DNA of 64,000 bases from Burkholderiales bacterium (GTDB taxonomy: Bacteria; Pseudomonadota; Gammaproteobacteria; Burkholderiales; Burkholderiaceae_C): the NCBI GenBank assembly GCA_016219375.1, contig JACRNC010000011.1, positions 62,001 through 126,000 of the forward strand. Direction: 5' to 3'. A program made the position numbers and the translations under genes. Below, piece after piece: positions 8,969-19,287 of this stretch. The notes below the pieces were generated by a model. The model did not search any database, had not been told where the DNA came from, and saw only the letters and a list, made by a program, of their open reading frames with translations. The stretch's first letter is position 1; every line of letters starts with the position of its first letter.

Positions 8969-9502
8969 ATGAACCCCCCCGCCCCTGCGCTCCACGCCAT
9001 CGACTGGCCCGAGGGCTTCGTCCCCGGCTTCACCGACAACTTCTGCTCCAACGAGGTCATCGCCGCCGGCCTGAGCGCCGCCGACGTCTGGCCGCTGCTG
9101 GCCACGCCCACGCTGTGGCCCACCTACTACGCCAACTCGGCCGCGGTGCGCCTGCACGACGGCCGCGGCCCGCTGCTGGCGGCTGGCGACCGGTTCTACT
9201 TCGAGACCTTCGGCTTCCCGGTGGAGGCGCAGTGCACGGAGCTGGTGCCGCCCGCGGCCGGGCAGCCCGCGCGCGTGGCCTGGCACGGCTGGGCCGGCGA
9301 GGGCGCCACGCGGCTGGACGTGCACCACGCCTGGCTGGTGGAGGACCTGCCCCAGGGCCGCGTGCGCATCCTGACGCAGGAGACGCAGAACGGCGCGCCG
9401 GCCGTGGAGCTGGCCCGCGCGCGGCCCAACCCGATGATCAACGGCCACCAGGACTGGCTCGACGGCCTGGTGGCCGCCGCGCGCGGGCGGCGCCAGGGTT
9501 GA
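8969..9502 (+). CDS. SRPBCC domain-containing protein
   Basis: A 177-residue protein of the START/Bet v1-like (SRPBCC) type: an N-terminal helix followed by DVWPLLATPTLWPTYYANSAAV, a beta-rich middle and a long C-terminal helix (residues about 160-175). The family binds hydrophobic ligands in a deep cavity. Divergent arrangement with the monooxygenase and a LysR gene close by suggests a small oxidative pathway, but this is inference. Confidence 0.75.
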   Translation: MNPPAPALHAIDWPEGFVPGFTDNFCSNEVIAAGLSAADVWPLLATPTLWPTYYANSAAVRLHDGRGPLLAAGDRFYFETFGFPVEAQCTELVPPAAGQPARVAWHGWAGEGATRLDVHHAWLVEDLPQGRVRILTQETQNGAPAVELARARPNPMINGHQDWLDGLVAAARGRRQG

Positions 9503-9536
9503 GGCACGCGCGCCCTCGGTCGCCGCCGGGCCGGCT

Positions 9537-10436
9537 TCACACGCCGCGGCAGACCTCCACCAGCAGCTCGCGCAGCCAGCGGTGGCCGGGGTCGTCGTGC
9601 GTGCGGGCATGCCAGGCGAGGATCTTGGTGAAGCCCGGCACCTGCAGCGGCGGCTCCGTCACGTGCAGGCCGGCGTCGCGGGCCAGCAGCCGCTGCGGCA
9701 GCAGGGCGACGAGGTCGCTGGTGTGGATCAGCTCCAGCAGCATCAGGAAGCTGGGCACCGACACCACCACGCGGCGCTGGCGGCCCAGCCGGGCCAGGGC
9801 CTCGTCGGTGGCGCCGACGAAGCCGCCACCCTGCAGCGACACCACGCCGTGGTCCAGCGCGCAGAAGGCCTCCAGCGACAGCGCGCCCTGCGCCGCCGCG
9901 GGATGGCCCCGGCGCATCGCGCAGACATAGCGCTCGTCGAACAGCCGGCGGCTGTGCAGGTCCGGCGGCGCGCCGTGCGGCGTCAGCAGGGCCAGGTCCA
10001 GCTCGCCGTGCTCCATGCGCTGGGCCAGCGTGGCCTCGTCGATGGGCCGCACGGCCACGCGGATGCCGGGCGCCAGCGGGCGCAGCGCCGAGATGAAGGG
10101 CTGCACCACCGCGCGCAGCGCGTAGTCGGTGGCGGCCAGCGACAGGGTGAAGCCGGCCGCGGCCGGCTCGAACACCGCCGGCGCCAGCAGCCGGTCCACG
10201 TCAGCCAGGATGCGGCGGACGGGCTCGGCCAGCGACTCGGCGCGCGGCGTGGGCGCGATGCCGCGCGGCGTGCGCACGAACAGCGGGTCGCCGAAGGCCT
10301 CGCGCAGTCGCGCCAGCATGCCGCTGACCGTGGGCTGCGTCAGCGCCAGCCGCGCAGCGGCCCGCGTGACGCTGCGCTCCTGCATCAATACGTCGAAGGC
10401 CTGCAGCAGGCCCAGGTCCGGCAATCGGATCGGCAT
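9537..10436 (-). CDS. LysR family transcriptional regulator
   Basis: A 299-residue LTTR. The N-terminal winged HTH is LLQAFDVLMQERSVTRAAARLALTQPTVSGMLARLREAFGDPLFVR (written here in part: SVTRAAARLALTQPTVS), residues about 8-53, with NodD-like features (DPLFVRTPRG). The remainder is a periplasmic-binding-like effector domain. Target genes are unknown; the neighbouring SRPBCC and monooxygenase genes are plausible targets by position only. Confidence 0.9.
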   Translation of the reverse strand: MPIRLPDLGLLQAFDVLMQERSVTRAAARLALTQPTVSGMLARLREAFGDPLFVRTPRGIAPTPRAESLAEPVRRILADVDRLLAPAVFEPAAAGFTLSLAATDYALRAVVQPFISALRPLAPGIRVAVRPIDEATLAQRMEHGELDLALLTPHGAPPDLHSRRLFDERYVCAMRRGHPAAAQGALSLEAFCALDHGVVSLQGGGFVGATDEALARLGRQRRVVVSVPSFLMLLELIHTSDLVALLPQRLLARDAGLHVTEPPLQVPGFTKILAWHARTHDDPGHRWLRELLVEVCRGV

Positions 10437-10478
10437 GTGGTCCCCTGCCCGAGCGGGCGTGTGGCGTGTCAGGACCGG

Positions 10479-12161
10479 TTACCAGCCCTGGGCTCGATAC
10501 TGATCCCACAGCCTTTGCTGCCGAACGCTTTGAGCATCGCACCCATCTTGGCACGAGCCACATTCATTGCATACAAGCCGTGAGCAAGCTGAGCAGCTTT
10601 CCACATCGCCATATACCAAGGGCAATTTCCCGCACCTTACATTTCGGATCGCGTGCCAGCCGCCGCAGTAAGCTACTACCGTGAGCGGCTCGGGACGACT
10701 CTTTCGCAGGGCCTGGAGGATAAAGGGGCTTACCAACCTGAAGCTGTGAATGTCTTTCACTATCTCGCGCAAGCCGGCGCCCAGGGATCTAGTCAGTGAA
10801 AGAAACGATTCAAGATAACCAAGTGGGTCCAGCAATCCAAAGTTCGCAAGCGCGGAGTTACTTGGGGACAGGGCCCAGTTGACGCCTCTTAAGAATTCTT
10901 GCGGGTCTTTGTCGCGAAGCAAGGATTCGAGTGTTCCGCCGATCATGTAGATGATCAGCGTTCTCTTCGAAAGTCCACAATGGGATATTGCGTGCCGCAA
11001 ATCATGAATTATTCTAATTTTGGATTCTGGAAGGCCTTTTGTATGTGCTGGTGAAATGTGCCCTGCCGTTACGTACGTCCACCCAGGCAGTATGGTGGGG
11101 ATTTTCTCCTTAGAGGATTCGCTCAGGATTTTTTCGGCAAGTTGGAAGGCTTCTTCCCGTGCGGGGTAATGTACCTTTGGGTAATCAAAAAGCCAGCCTG
11201 GTATTTTTTTGGTTTGGCATAGTCCGCTGGCAGAAAAGATGCCATCAAATCGGCGGTCTGCCCAGTTGGCAACCTGCCTTATTTCGCTGAGCTTGACTTC
11301 TCCCAGGGCAACTGCCTTGTGTCCACCAATGGACAGCGCTTCGGGCTTGGCAATGTATAACGATCTCACCCCGAACAAGGTAACCTCGCCTAGATTGCGA
11401 GCTTCCTTGTGTTTGGGTATGCAGTGCTCTACATAACGTCCTTTGCCATTGAAGGACGGTCTAGCGTTTTTCACGTCGACCGGGTAGAGTGTTTCAATGT
11501 CGTGCGTGATCCATTCACTGCGGCGTTCGCGTAATTGCGTTATTGATACATCGACCGCATGCCCATAAATATTTCGGTAGTACGCTAACGCCGTCCGTTC
11601 TGCTAATCGCGCCGAAAGCAGGCGAGCCGCATCGTAATCACCCAGCGAGAGAGCTAAGGCTTCGACTCCTTGCTCAGTTGTGGAGAAGTTCTGGGGCTGC
11701 AGGTTGGCCCAGGCGCTACAGAGTTGGATATCCTCAGCAGTTGCTATAGGCGTCTCGAGCTCTATAGGAAAGGGTTGCTGTCGAAGCAATGACGCAAGCC
11801 TTTCCGCTGGTGATAGTTCGTTCCTTTTCGTTGAGGCGGTCAGTTGCCCCCTGAGTGCTAGGTATTGCGTCCTCCATTTGTGGACCCAAGTGCTCAAAGC
11901 TCTTAATTCCTCGGCTGGGGCCTCAAGTCGGCGGTAAGAGGTGCAGGATGAATCCCATTCCGATTTTTGAAGCTCAACGGTCTCGAAGGTCGGTAAAATA
12001 AAAAATAAATGTAATACATTACCGCTCCGGCCAGGAGCGTTTGCAGGAATCCCTCTGTCCATGAGAATCCAGCCGTGCTTGATATGCTTTCCAAGCCAAG
12101 CGGTTATGCCATCCGGCGTAGTGAGTGCGGTCTCCATTTGTTTCCGTTGTTGTATTGCCAT
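10479..12161 (-). CDS. Unrecognised low-GC protein with DxK motif and Cys-rich C-terminus
   Basis: A 560-residue protein I do not recognise. Its DNA is visibly lower in GC (near 50 %) than everything around it, with A/T-ending codons, which points to recent transfer. Residues 221-231 (DIETLYPVDVK) resemble the acidic-D-x-K core of PD-(D/E)xK nucleases, but the evidence is thin. The C-terminus carries eight cysteines (C499, C510, C523, C526, C531, C534, C537, C541; SCSACSRLVCNECGSC), likely a metal-binding knuckle. The middle (LGEVTLFGVRSLYIA, then ALGEVKLSEIRQV) shows a possible internal repeat. No membrane segment. No integrase or partner gene lies beside it. Confidence 0.75.
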   Translation of the reverse strand: MAIQQRKQMETALTTPDGITAWLGKHIKHGWILMDRGIPANAPGRSGNVLHLFFILPTFETVELQKSEWDSSCTSYRRLEAPAEELRALSTWVHKWRTQYLALRGQLTASTKRNELSPAERLASLLRQQPFPIELETPIATAEDIQLCSAWANLQPQNFSTTEQGVEALALSLGDYDAARLLSARLAERTALAYYRNIYGHAVDVSITQLRERRSEWITHDIETLYPVDVKNARPSFNGKGRYVEHCIPKHKEARNLGEVTLFGVRSLYIAKPEALSIGGHKAVALGEVKLSEIRQVANWADRRFDGIFSASGLCQTKKIPGWLFDYPKVHYPAREEAFQLAEKILSESSKEKIPTILPGWTYVTAGHISPAHTKGLPESKIRIIHDLRHAISHCGLSKRTLIIYMIGGTLESLLRDKDPQEFLRGVNWALSPSNSALANFGLLDPLGYLESFLSLTRSLGAGLREIVKDIHSFRLVSPFILQALRKSRPEPLTVVAYCGGWHAIRNVRCGKLPLVYGDVESCSACSRLVCNECGSCQDGCDAQSVRQQRLWDQYRAQGW

Positions 12162-12245
12162 GCTGTTCTTCGAATGAAGAAATTAGCGAGCCTCACTCGA
12201 CTTGGCGTGCGAAGAAAATCGTTGAAATCTGCTTTCAATAGCCCA

Positions 12246-12935
12246 ATGGTCAAGAACCAAGCCCGCGTCACCGATCAAATGATGGCCGCCATCATCGACC
12301 TCGACGGCACGATGGTCGACACCTTGGGTGACTTCATGGCCGTGCTCGGCCTGACGCTGGCCGACCTGGGGCTGCCGCCGGTCGGCCGGGAGTTCGTCGC
12401 CCGCACCATCGGCCAGGGCACCGAGCACCTGCTGCGCAGCGTGCTGGGCGAGGTGATGGCCACCGACGACGCCGCGCGCATCGAGGCGGTCTTTGCGCAG
12501 GCGATGGCGCGCTACACCGCGCACTACCCCGCGATCAACGGCCGGCATGCGGACATCTTTCCCGGCGTGGCCGAGGGCCTGGCCCGCCTGCGTGCGCACG
12601 GCTGGCCGCGGGTGTGCCTGACCAACAAGCCCACGGCGTTCGCCGAGCAGCTGCTGGCGGCCAAGGGCCTGCGCGAGCACTTTGCGCACGTCTTCGGTGG
12701 CGATGCCTTCGCCCGCAAGAAGCCCGACCCGCTGCCGCTGCTCAAGGCCTGCGAGGCGCTGGGCCTGCCGCCGGCGGCCACGCTGATGATTGGCGACTCG
12801 CGCAACGACGCGCAGGCCGCGCGCGCAGCCGGCTGCCCGGTGATGCTGGTGACCTATGGCTACAACCACGGCCAGCCGGTGCGCGCGGTGGATGCCGACG
12901 GTTGGATCGAGCGGCTGGACGAGCTGCCCCTGTAG
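12246..12935 (+). CDS. gph: Phosphoglycolate phosphatase (HAD superfamily)
   Basis: A HAD hydrolase of about 229 residues: motif I IIDLDGTMVDTLGDF (about 16-30), motif II LTNKPTAF, motif III KKPDPLPLLKA and motif IV MIGDSRNDAQAA. It dephosphorylates 2-phosphoglycolate and is the usual gene before the trp genes in Burkholderiales. ATG at 12246 is offered, but the ATGs at 12279 and 12282 are equally possible; the low-GC insert ends just upstream, so the native 5' end may have been replaced. Confidence 0.88.
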   Translation: MVKNQARVTDQMMAAIIDLDGTMVDTLGDFMAVLGLTLADLGLPPVGREFVARTIGQGTEHLLRSVLGEVMATDDAARIEAVFAQAMARYTAHYPAINGRHADIFPGVAEGLARLRAHGWPRVCLTNKPTAFAEQLLAAKGLREHFAHVFGGDAFARKKPDPLPLLKACEALGLPPAATLMIGDSRNDAQAARAAGCPVMLVTYGYNHGQPVRAVDADGWIERLDELPL

Positions 12936-12971
12936 CGCTGCCCCGCCGGCGCTGCGGCGCGGCCGGGGCGG

Positions 12972-13655
12972 TCAGTCCAGCACGCCATCGCCCGGCCCGG
13001 GCTTGGCGCCCGCGCCCGCCGGCTTGTTGGCGGCATCGGCCTGGCCCAGCATCGCCAGCTTGAGCTTGGCGTCCACCGGCGGCTCGCCCAGCCAGATCTT
13101 GAGCAGGGTGCGGAAGAACTCCGGCTGCGGGAAGGGCTCGCCCTGGATGGCGCCGCGGAAGGAGGCGATCAGGCCGCCGGCCGGCGTCCAGTCCAGCTGC
13201 AGCACGTCGCCGGCCAAGGCCTTGTCGTAGCGGCTGGCGATCTGCCCCACGCGGGCCACGTCGGGCACGATCTTGATGAAGTCTTCCTTGGTGGCCTGCT
13301 GCTGCACGCCGCGCGAGACCATGCGGCCGAACTCGGCGATGGACAGCTCGCGCAGCAGCGTCAGCGTCACGCGCTTGGGGCCGGGCATGTCCAGCGCCTC
13401 CTGGGCCGACTGCGTCTTGCGCGGCAGGTAGAGCGCCGCGGCATAGAGCGGGAAGATCAGCTTGTAGCGCACGCCCGCGCCGTTGAGCACCAGCCGCGTG
13501 CCGCCCACGGTGGCCGCCGGCTCGAACTTGACGCCCGACACCACCATCGCCTGCGCGCGCGCCGCGCCGGGCCACCAGCCGGCAAGCGCGCCCAGGCCCA
13601 GCAGGCTGGCCGAGGAGGCGGTGGAGAGAAAAGCGCGGCGATCCGGTGCAGGCAT
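12972..13655 (-). CDS. Chalcone isomerase-like periplasmic protein with Tat signal
   Basis: A 227-residue protein. It starts with a twin-arginine-like leader (DRRAFLSTASSASLLGLGAL) ending near ARAQA at residue 36. The mature part has GVRYKLIFPLYAAALYLP and later FRGAIQGEPFPQPEFFRTLLKIWLGEPPVD, typical of bacterial chalcone-isomerase-fold proteins, which are not flavonoid enzymes. The ATG at 13655 is preferred to the one at 13718 because it gives a compact signal peptide. It is convergent with gph. Function unknown. Confidence 0.8.
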   Translation of the reverse strand: MPAPDRRAFLSTASSASLLGLGALAGWWPGAARAQAMVVSGVKFEPAATVGGTRLVLNGAGVRYKLIFPLYAAALYLPRKTQSAQEALDMPGPKRVTLTLLRELSIAEFGRMVSRGVQQQATKEDFIKIVPDVARVGQIASRYDKALAGDVLQLDWTPAGGLIASFRGAIQGEPFPQPEFFRTLLKIWLGEPPVDAKLKLAMLGQADAANKPAGAGAKPGPGDGVLD

Positions 13656-13863
13656 GTCGTCTGGGCCCCAGGTCGCGGAGCCGGCGGTGTGCGGGGGAAG
13701 GGGCGGCAAGCATGACACAGCGCCGCTGCCCGTCCCATAGGCTCTGCCCTGATCCGCGCTGCAGCACGCAAGGCGTGGGCTGCGGTGCTGTTCGGCGCGG
13801 CCGGGTGTCCGGGCGAGCCGCCGGCCGGATGGCGACGGGCCCCAAGGGCCAGGGGGCCGCTGA

Positions 13864-13869
13864 TAAACT
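13864..13869 (+). promoter_or_regulatory. Candidate extended -10 of trpE leader transcript
   Basis: TAAACT preceded by TGA (13861-13863) fits an extended -10 element (TGn). No good -35 is visible. The leader ATG follows only seven bases later, which would make the leader transcript leaderless. The same layout is found before aroG. Confidence 0.35.
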
Positions 13870-13876
13870 GCCCGCC

Positions 13877-13954
13877 ATGTTCATGCCGCGCAAACTCACC
13901 AAGGGATCGCACGATCGGGGAGCCTGGCCCTGGCGATGCCCGCACGTCCGGTGA
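13877..13954 (+). CDS. Candidate trp leader peptide (25 aa)
   Basis: A 25-codon frame begins MFMPRKLTKG and contains AWPWRC, with Trp codons at 13925 and 13931, then stops at 13952-13954. Two near-adjacent Trp codons in so short a frame, about 300 bases upstream of trpE, is the hallmark of a ribosome-mediated attenuation leader. Against it: no U-tract terminator follows and the spacing to trpE is long. In a high-GC genome TGG is common, so chance cannot be excluded. Confidence 0.4.
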   Translation: MFMPRKLTKGSHDRGAWPWRCPHVR

Positions 13955-14251
13955 GTGCCGCTGCGCGCTGACGGACGGCCCTGCGGCCCGCCGCCTTGGA
14001 CGCGGCAAGGGCCCTGGTGAATCCGCCGTCCCTTGCGCTCCCGTCCGGGCTCTTGAAGCCCGCACCCAGCGGCCCAGCGTCGCCCGTTGATCCCCGCATC
14101 CTGCGTGCCGGCCCCTTGCCGGTGCGCGGGTGCGCCGGACCCCGGCAAGGGCACGCGACACGCGGCCTGCCCCGCGCAGGCCATCCCCGAGCCCCCGGCC
14201 GCCCGCTGCGCCATTCCTGCCTGCAGCCGGCCGGACGACGAAGGAGCCGAG

Positions 14252-15823
<1,572 letters not shown>

Positions 15824-15856
15824 ACGCATCCCGACTCACACCGTACGGAGGCCACC

Positions 15857-16444
15857 ATGCTCCTGATGATCGACAACTACGACAGCTTCACCTTCAACCT
15901 GGTGCAGTACTTCGGCGAGCTGGGCGAAGAGGTGCGCGTGGTGCGCAACGACGCCATCGCGCTGGACGAGATCGAGGCGATGAAGCCCGATCGCATCGTG
16001 CTCTCGCCCGGCCCCTGCTCGCCGGCGGAGGCCGGCATCTGCGTGCCGCTGCTGCAGCGCTATACCGGCCGCCTGCCCATCCTGGGCGTGTGCCTGGGCC
16101 ACCAGGCCATCGGCGCGGCGCTGGGTGGGCGCGTGGTGCGTGCCGGCCGGCAGATGCATGGCAAGACCAGCGTCATCCGCACCGACCAGCGCGGCGTGTT
16201 CAAGGACCTGCCCGAGCGCTTCACCGTCATCCGCTACCACTCGCTGACCATCGAGCGCGAGTCGCTGCCCGACTGCCTGGAGATCAGCGCCGTGGCCGAG
16301 GACGACAACGAGATCATGGGCGTGCGCCACACCGGCCCGAAGGCCGACCCGAGCTTCGCCCCGCTGGAAGGCGTGCAGTTCCATCCCGAGTCCATCCTCA
16401 CCGAGCATGGGCACGCGATGCTGAAGAACTTCCTCACGCTGTGA
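15857..16444 (+). CDS. trpG: Anthranilate synthase component II (glutamine amidotransferase)
   Basis: A 195-residue class I glutamine amidotransferase that supplies ammonia to TrpE. The catalytic triad is Cys79 ([10 protein letters not shown]) with His176 and Glu178 (QFHPES). The oxyanion segment SPGPCSP is also present. It lies 33 bases after trpE. It may also serve PabB, as in many bacteria with a single amidotransferase, but no pabB is nearby. Confidence 0.97.
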   Translation: MLLMIDNYDSFTFNLVQYFGELGEEVRVVRNDAIALDEIEAMKPDRIVLSPGPCSPAEAGICVPLLQRYTGRLPILGVCLGHQAIGAALGGRVVRAGRQMHGKTSVIRTDQRGVFKDLPERFTVIRYHSLTIERESLPDCLEISAVAEDDNEIMGVRHTGPKADPSFAPLEGVQFHPESILTEHGHAMLKNFLTL

Positions 16445-16476
16445 GCGCGGCCGGGATCGTGGCGGGAGGTGCGGCA

Positions 16477-17226
16477 GTGAACGGTGGGCCTGAGCCTCGG
16501 GGCGATGGCCCGCCGGTGATCAACGGCCACGGCCAGCCGGTCGGCGCCGACCTGGCTCCACCCTGGCAGCCGCCGCCCTGGCCGCCACGCGAGCCCTTGC
16601 AGGGCCGCTGGTGCACGCTGGAGCCGCTGGATGCCCACCGGCATGGCCCGTCGCTGGTGGAGGCGGCTGCCGCCGAGCCGACCGGCGCATCGTGGACCTA
16701 CCTGCCCTACGGCCCCTTCGCCTCGCCGCAAGCCCACCTGGACTGGCTGCGCGACATGGCCGGCAAGCCGGATCCGCAGTTCTTCGCCATCGTGGATGCC
16801 GCCGGCTGCCCGGTGGGCGTGGCGGCCTACATGCGCATCGAGCCGCGTCATGGCGTCATCGAGATCGGCCACCTGTACTTCTCGCCCGCGCTGCAGCGCA
16901 CGCCCGCGGCCACCGAGGCGCTGAGCCTGCTGATCGGGCGCGCCATCGAGCTGGGCTATCGCCGCGTGGAGTGGAAGTGCGACAGCCACAACGCGCCGTC
17001 GCGCCGCGCTGCCGAGCGCCTGGGCTTTCGCTTCGAGGGAATCTTTCGCCAGCACATGGTCATCAAGGGCCGCAACCGCGACACGGCTTGGTTCGGCCTG
17101 ACCGACGGCGACTGGGCCCGGCTGCGGCCTGTGCACCAGCGCTGGCTGAGCGCTGACAATTTCGACGCCCAGGGCCGCCAGCGCACGGCCCTGTCCACGC
17201 TGACCCGCGCGGCATGTGCCGGCTGA
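16477..17226 (+). CDS. GNAT family N-acetyltransferase (RimJ/RimL-like) inside the trp block
   Basis: A protein of about 249 residues with a proline-rich N-terminus and a GNAT domain. The pattern [44 protein letters not shown] and [26 protein letters not shown] is that of the RimJ/RimL-type Acetyltransf_3 group. GTG at 16477 follows GGGAGG (16464-16469); an alternative GTG at 16441 overlaps the trpG stop. Its place between trpG and trpD suggests co-transcription, but no link to tryptophan synthesis is known. Confidence 0.82.
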   Translation: MNGGPEPRGDGPPVINGHGQPVGADLAPPWQPPPWPPREPLQGRWCTLEPLDAHRHGPSLVEAAAAEPTGASWTYLPYGPFASPQAHLDWLRDMAGKPDPQFFAIVDAAGCPVGVAAYMRIEPRHGVIEIGHLYFSPALQRTPAATEALSLLIGRAIELGYRRVEWKCDSHNAPSRRAAERLGFRFEGIFRQHMVIKGRNRDTAWFGLTDGDWARLRPVHQRWLSADNFDAQGRQRTALSTLTRAACAG

Positions 17227-17251
17227 TCATCGCGCCACCCGACCGAATGCC

Positions 17252-18292
17252 ATGACCGACATCACCGACACCCAGGCCCTGCAGCGCGTCATCGAGCACC
17301 GCGAGATCTTCCACGACGAGATGCTGGGCCTGATGCGCCGCATCATGAGCGGCCAGACCACGCCGGTGATGATCGCCGCGCTGATCACCGGCCTGCGGGT
17401 CAAGAAGGAGACGGTGGGCGAGATCGCCGCCGCGGCGCAGGTGATGCGCGAGTTCGCCACGCCCGTGCCCGTAGCCGATACCGCCGGTCTCGTGGACCTG
17501 TGCGGCACCGGCGGCGACGGCGCGCACACCTTCAACATCAGCACCTGCTCGATGTTCGTGGCCGCGGCTGCCGGTGCGCGCGTGGCCAAGCACGGCGGGC
17601 GCAGCGTGTCGTCCTCCACCGGCAGCGCCGACGTGCTGGAGGCCCTGGGCGCCACGCTCACGCTCACGCCGCAGCAGGTGGCGCAGTGCATGGCCGAGAC
17701 GGGCATCGGCTTCATGTTCGCCCCCAGCCACCACAGCGCGATGAAGCATGCCGCGCCGGTGCGCAAGGAGCTGGGCGTGCGCACGCTGTTCAACATCCTG
17801 GGCCCGCTGACCAACCCGGCCGGTGCGCCCAACCAGCTGATGGGCGTCTTCCACAAGGACCTCGTCGGCATCCAGGCCCGCGTGCTGCAGCGCCTGGGCT
17901 CGCGCCACGTCATGGTGGTGCACGGCTGCGACGGGCTGGACGAGCTGACCCTGGCCGGCCCCAGCTTCGTCGCCGAGCTGCGCGACGGCGCGGTGCGCGA
18001 GTACACGGTCGAGCCCGGCGACTTCGGCCTGATGACGGCAGAGGCCACCGCGCTGCGCGTGTCCGGCCGCGATGAATCGGTGGACGTGATCCAGCGCGTG
18101 CTGGCCGATGAGCCCGGCCCGGCGCGCGACATCGTGCTGCTCAATGCCGGCGCCGCGCTGGTGGTCAGCGGCGTGGCCGCGTCGCTGGCCGACGGCGTGG
18201 ACCGCGCCCGCGACGCCCTGGCCAGCGGCCGCGCGGCGCAGAAGCGCGACGCCTTCGTCGCCGTCACCCGGCGGCTGGGGGCAGCGGGCTGA
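17252..18292 (+). CDS. trpD: Anthranilate phosphoribosyltransferase
   Basis: A 346-residue enzyme that joins anthranilate to PRPP. The PRPP/magnesium motif [17 protein letters not shown] (about residues 82-98), [22 protein letters not shown] and the [13 protein letters not shown] segment are all intact. It starts at ATG 17252, 25 bases after the GNAT gene, and is followed by a 203-base spacer containing a 15-bp repeat before trpC. Confidence 0.97.
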   Translation: MTDITDTQALQRVIEHREIFHDEMLGLMRRIMSGQTTPVMIAALITGLRVKKETVGEIAAAAQVMREFATPVPVADTAGLVDLCGTGGDGAHTFNISTCSMFVAAAAGARVAKHGGRSVSSSTGSADVLEALGATLTLTPQQVAQCMAETGIGFMFAPSHHSAMKHAAPVRKELGVRTLFNILGPLTNPAGAPNQLMGVFHKDLVGIQARVLQRLGSRHVMVVHGCDGLDELTLAGPSFVAELRDGAVREYTVEPGDFGLMTAEATALRVSGRDESVDVIQRVLADEPGPARDIVLLNAGAALVVSGVAASLADGVDRARDALASGRAAQKRDAFVAVTRRLGAAG

Positions 18293-18316
18293 GCGGTGCA
18301 TCCGGCTTTGGCCCTT

Positions 18317-18391
18317 GCCTGCTTCGTCTATGCCTGCTTCGTCCCTGCCTGCTTTGAGGCCGACTGTTCTGAGCCTGCCTGTTCTGAGCCT
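18317..18391 (+). repeat. 15-bp tandem repeat, five units, between trpD and trpC
   Basis: Five imperfect 15-bp units begin at 18317, 18332, 18347, 18362 and 18377. Units 1-2 share GCCTGCTTCGT, units 4-5 share CTGTTCTGAGCCT, and unit 3 is intermediate, as expected from stepwise duplication. The unit length is a multiple of three and the frame stays open, but no credible gene runs through it. Confidence 0.75.
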
Positions 18392-18495
18392 GCGCCCAGG
18401 CCCTGTTCAACCCGCCCTTTGATCGATCAGCCGCCGCATCGGTCAACCGATCACCCGCTGCGCCTCACAAGCCGCATCCGCTGAGAGACCCCGCC

Positions 18496-19287
18496 ATGTC
18501 CGACATCCTCAACCGCATCGTGGCCACCAAGCGGCAAGAAGTGGCCGCCGCGCTTCAGGCCCGGCCGCTGGCCGCCGTGCGCGCCCAGGCCGAGGCCCAG
18601 CGCGAGGTGCGCGACTTCATCGGCAGCCTGCGCGCCAAGGTCGCGGCCGGCCAGGCCGCCGTCATCGCCGAGGTGAAGAAGGCCAGCCCCAGCAAGGGCC
18701 TGCTGCGCGACCCGTTCGTGCCGGCCGACATCGCGCGCAGCTATGCGCAGCACGGCGCGGCTGCCCTGAGCGTGCTGACCGACCGCGACTACTTCCAGGG
18801 CGCGCCCGAGTACCTGCAGCAGGCCCGCGCCGCCTGCGCGCTGCCCGTGCTGCGCAAGGATTTCATGGTGGATGCCTACCAGGTCTACGAGGCCCGCGCG
18901 ATGGGCGCCGACTGCATCCTGCTGATCGCCGCCTGCCTGGACGACACCACCATGCGCGACCTGGAGTCGCTCGCGCACGAGCTGGGCATGGCCGTGCTCG
19001 TGGAGGTGCACGACGGTGCCGAGCTGGAGCGCGCGCTCCAGCTGCGCACGCCGCTGGTGGGCATCAACAACCGCAACCTGCGCACCTTCGAGGTCACGCT
19101 GGACACGACGCTGCGCCTGCTCAAGGACGTGCCCGCCGACCGCCTGCTGGTCACCGAGTCCGGCATCCTGGGCCCGGACGACGTGCGCCGCATGCGCGAT
19201 GCCAATGTGCACGCCTTCCTCGTGGGCGAGGCCTTCATGCGCGCACCGGACCCGGGCGCGGCGCTGGCGCAGCTGTTCGGCCAGTGA
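18496..19287 (+). CDS. trpC: Indole-3-glycerol-phosphate synthase
   Basis: A 263-residue TIM-barrel enzyme that closes the indole ring from CdRP. The N-terminal [14 protein letters not shown], the catalytic segment [13 protein letters not shown] (about residues 56-68), PVLRKDF and [13 protein letters not shown] are the classical motifs. Trp synthesis here lacks trpF, trpB and trpA, which must lie elsewhere. The stop overlaps the next GTG start. Confidence 0.97.
   Translation: MSDILNRIVATKRQEVAAALQARPLAAVRAQAEAQREVRDFIGSLRAKVAAGQAAVIAEVKKASPSKGLLRDPFVPADIARSYAQHGAAALSVLTDRDYFQGAPEYLQQARAACALPVLRKDFMVDAYQVYEARAMGADCILLIAACLDDTTMRDLESLAHELGMAVLVEVHDGAELERALQLRTPLVGINNRNLRTFEVTLDTTLRLLKDVPADRLLVTESGILGPDDVRRMRDANVHAFLVGEAFMRAPDPGAALAQLFGQ

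Larger units (their letters stand above)
13656..14251. other. 596-bp trpE upstream region with leader peptide and alternating hairpins
   Basis: No long gene is visible here. Besides the leader peptide candidate at 13877, four short segments can pair in mutually exclusive ways: GCAAGGG (14005-14011), CCCTTGC (14030-14036), CCCTTGCCGG (14113-14122) and CCGGCAAGGG (14142-14151). The first pair and the last pair form hairpins, or the middle segments can swap partners. There is no U-tract, so a classical intrinsic attenuator is not visible. AAGGAG before trpE is at 14241-14246. Confidence 0.45.

Noticed and set aside
7303-9930. An 875-codon plus-strand frame over the monooxygenase
   Set aside because: Mirror frame of an enzyme with intact FAD and FxGxxxHxxxW motifs.
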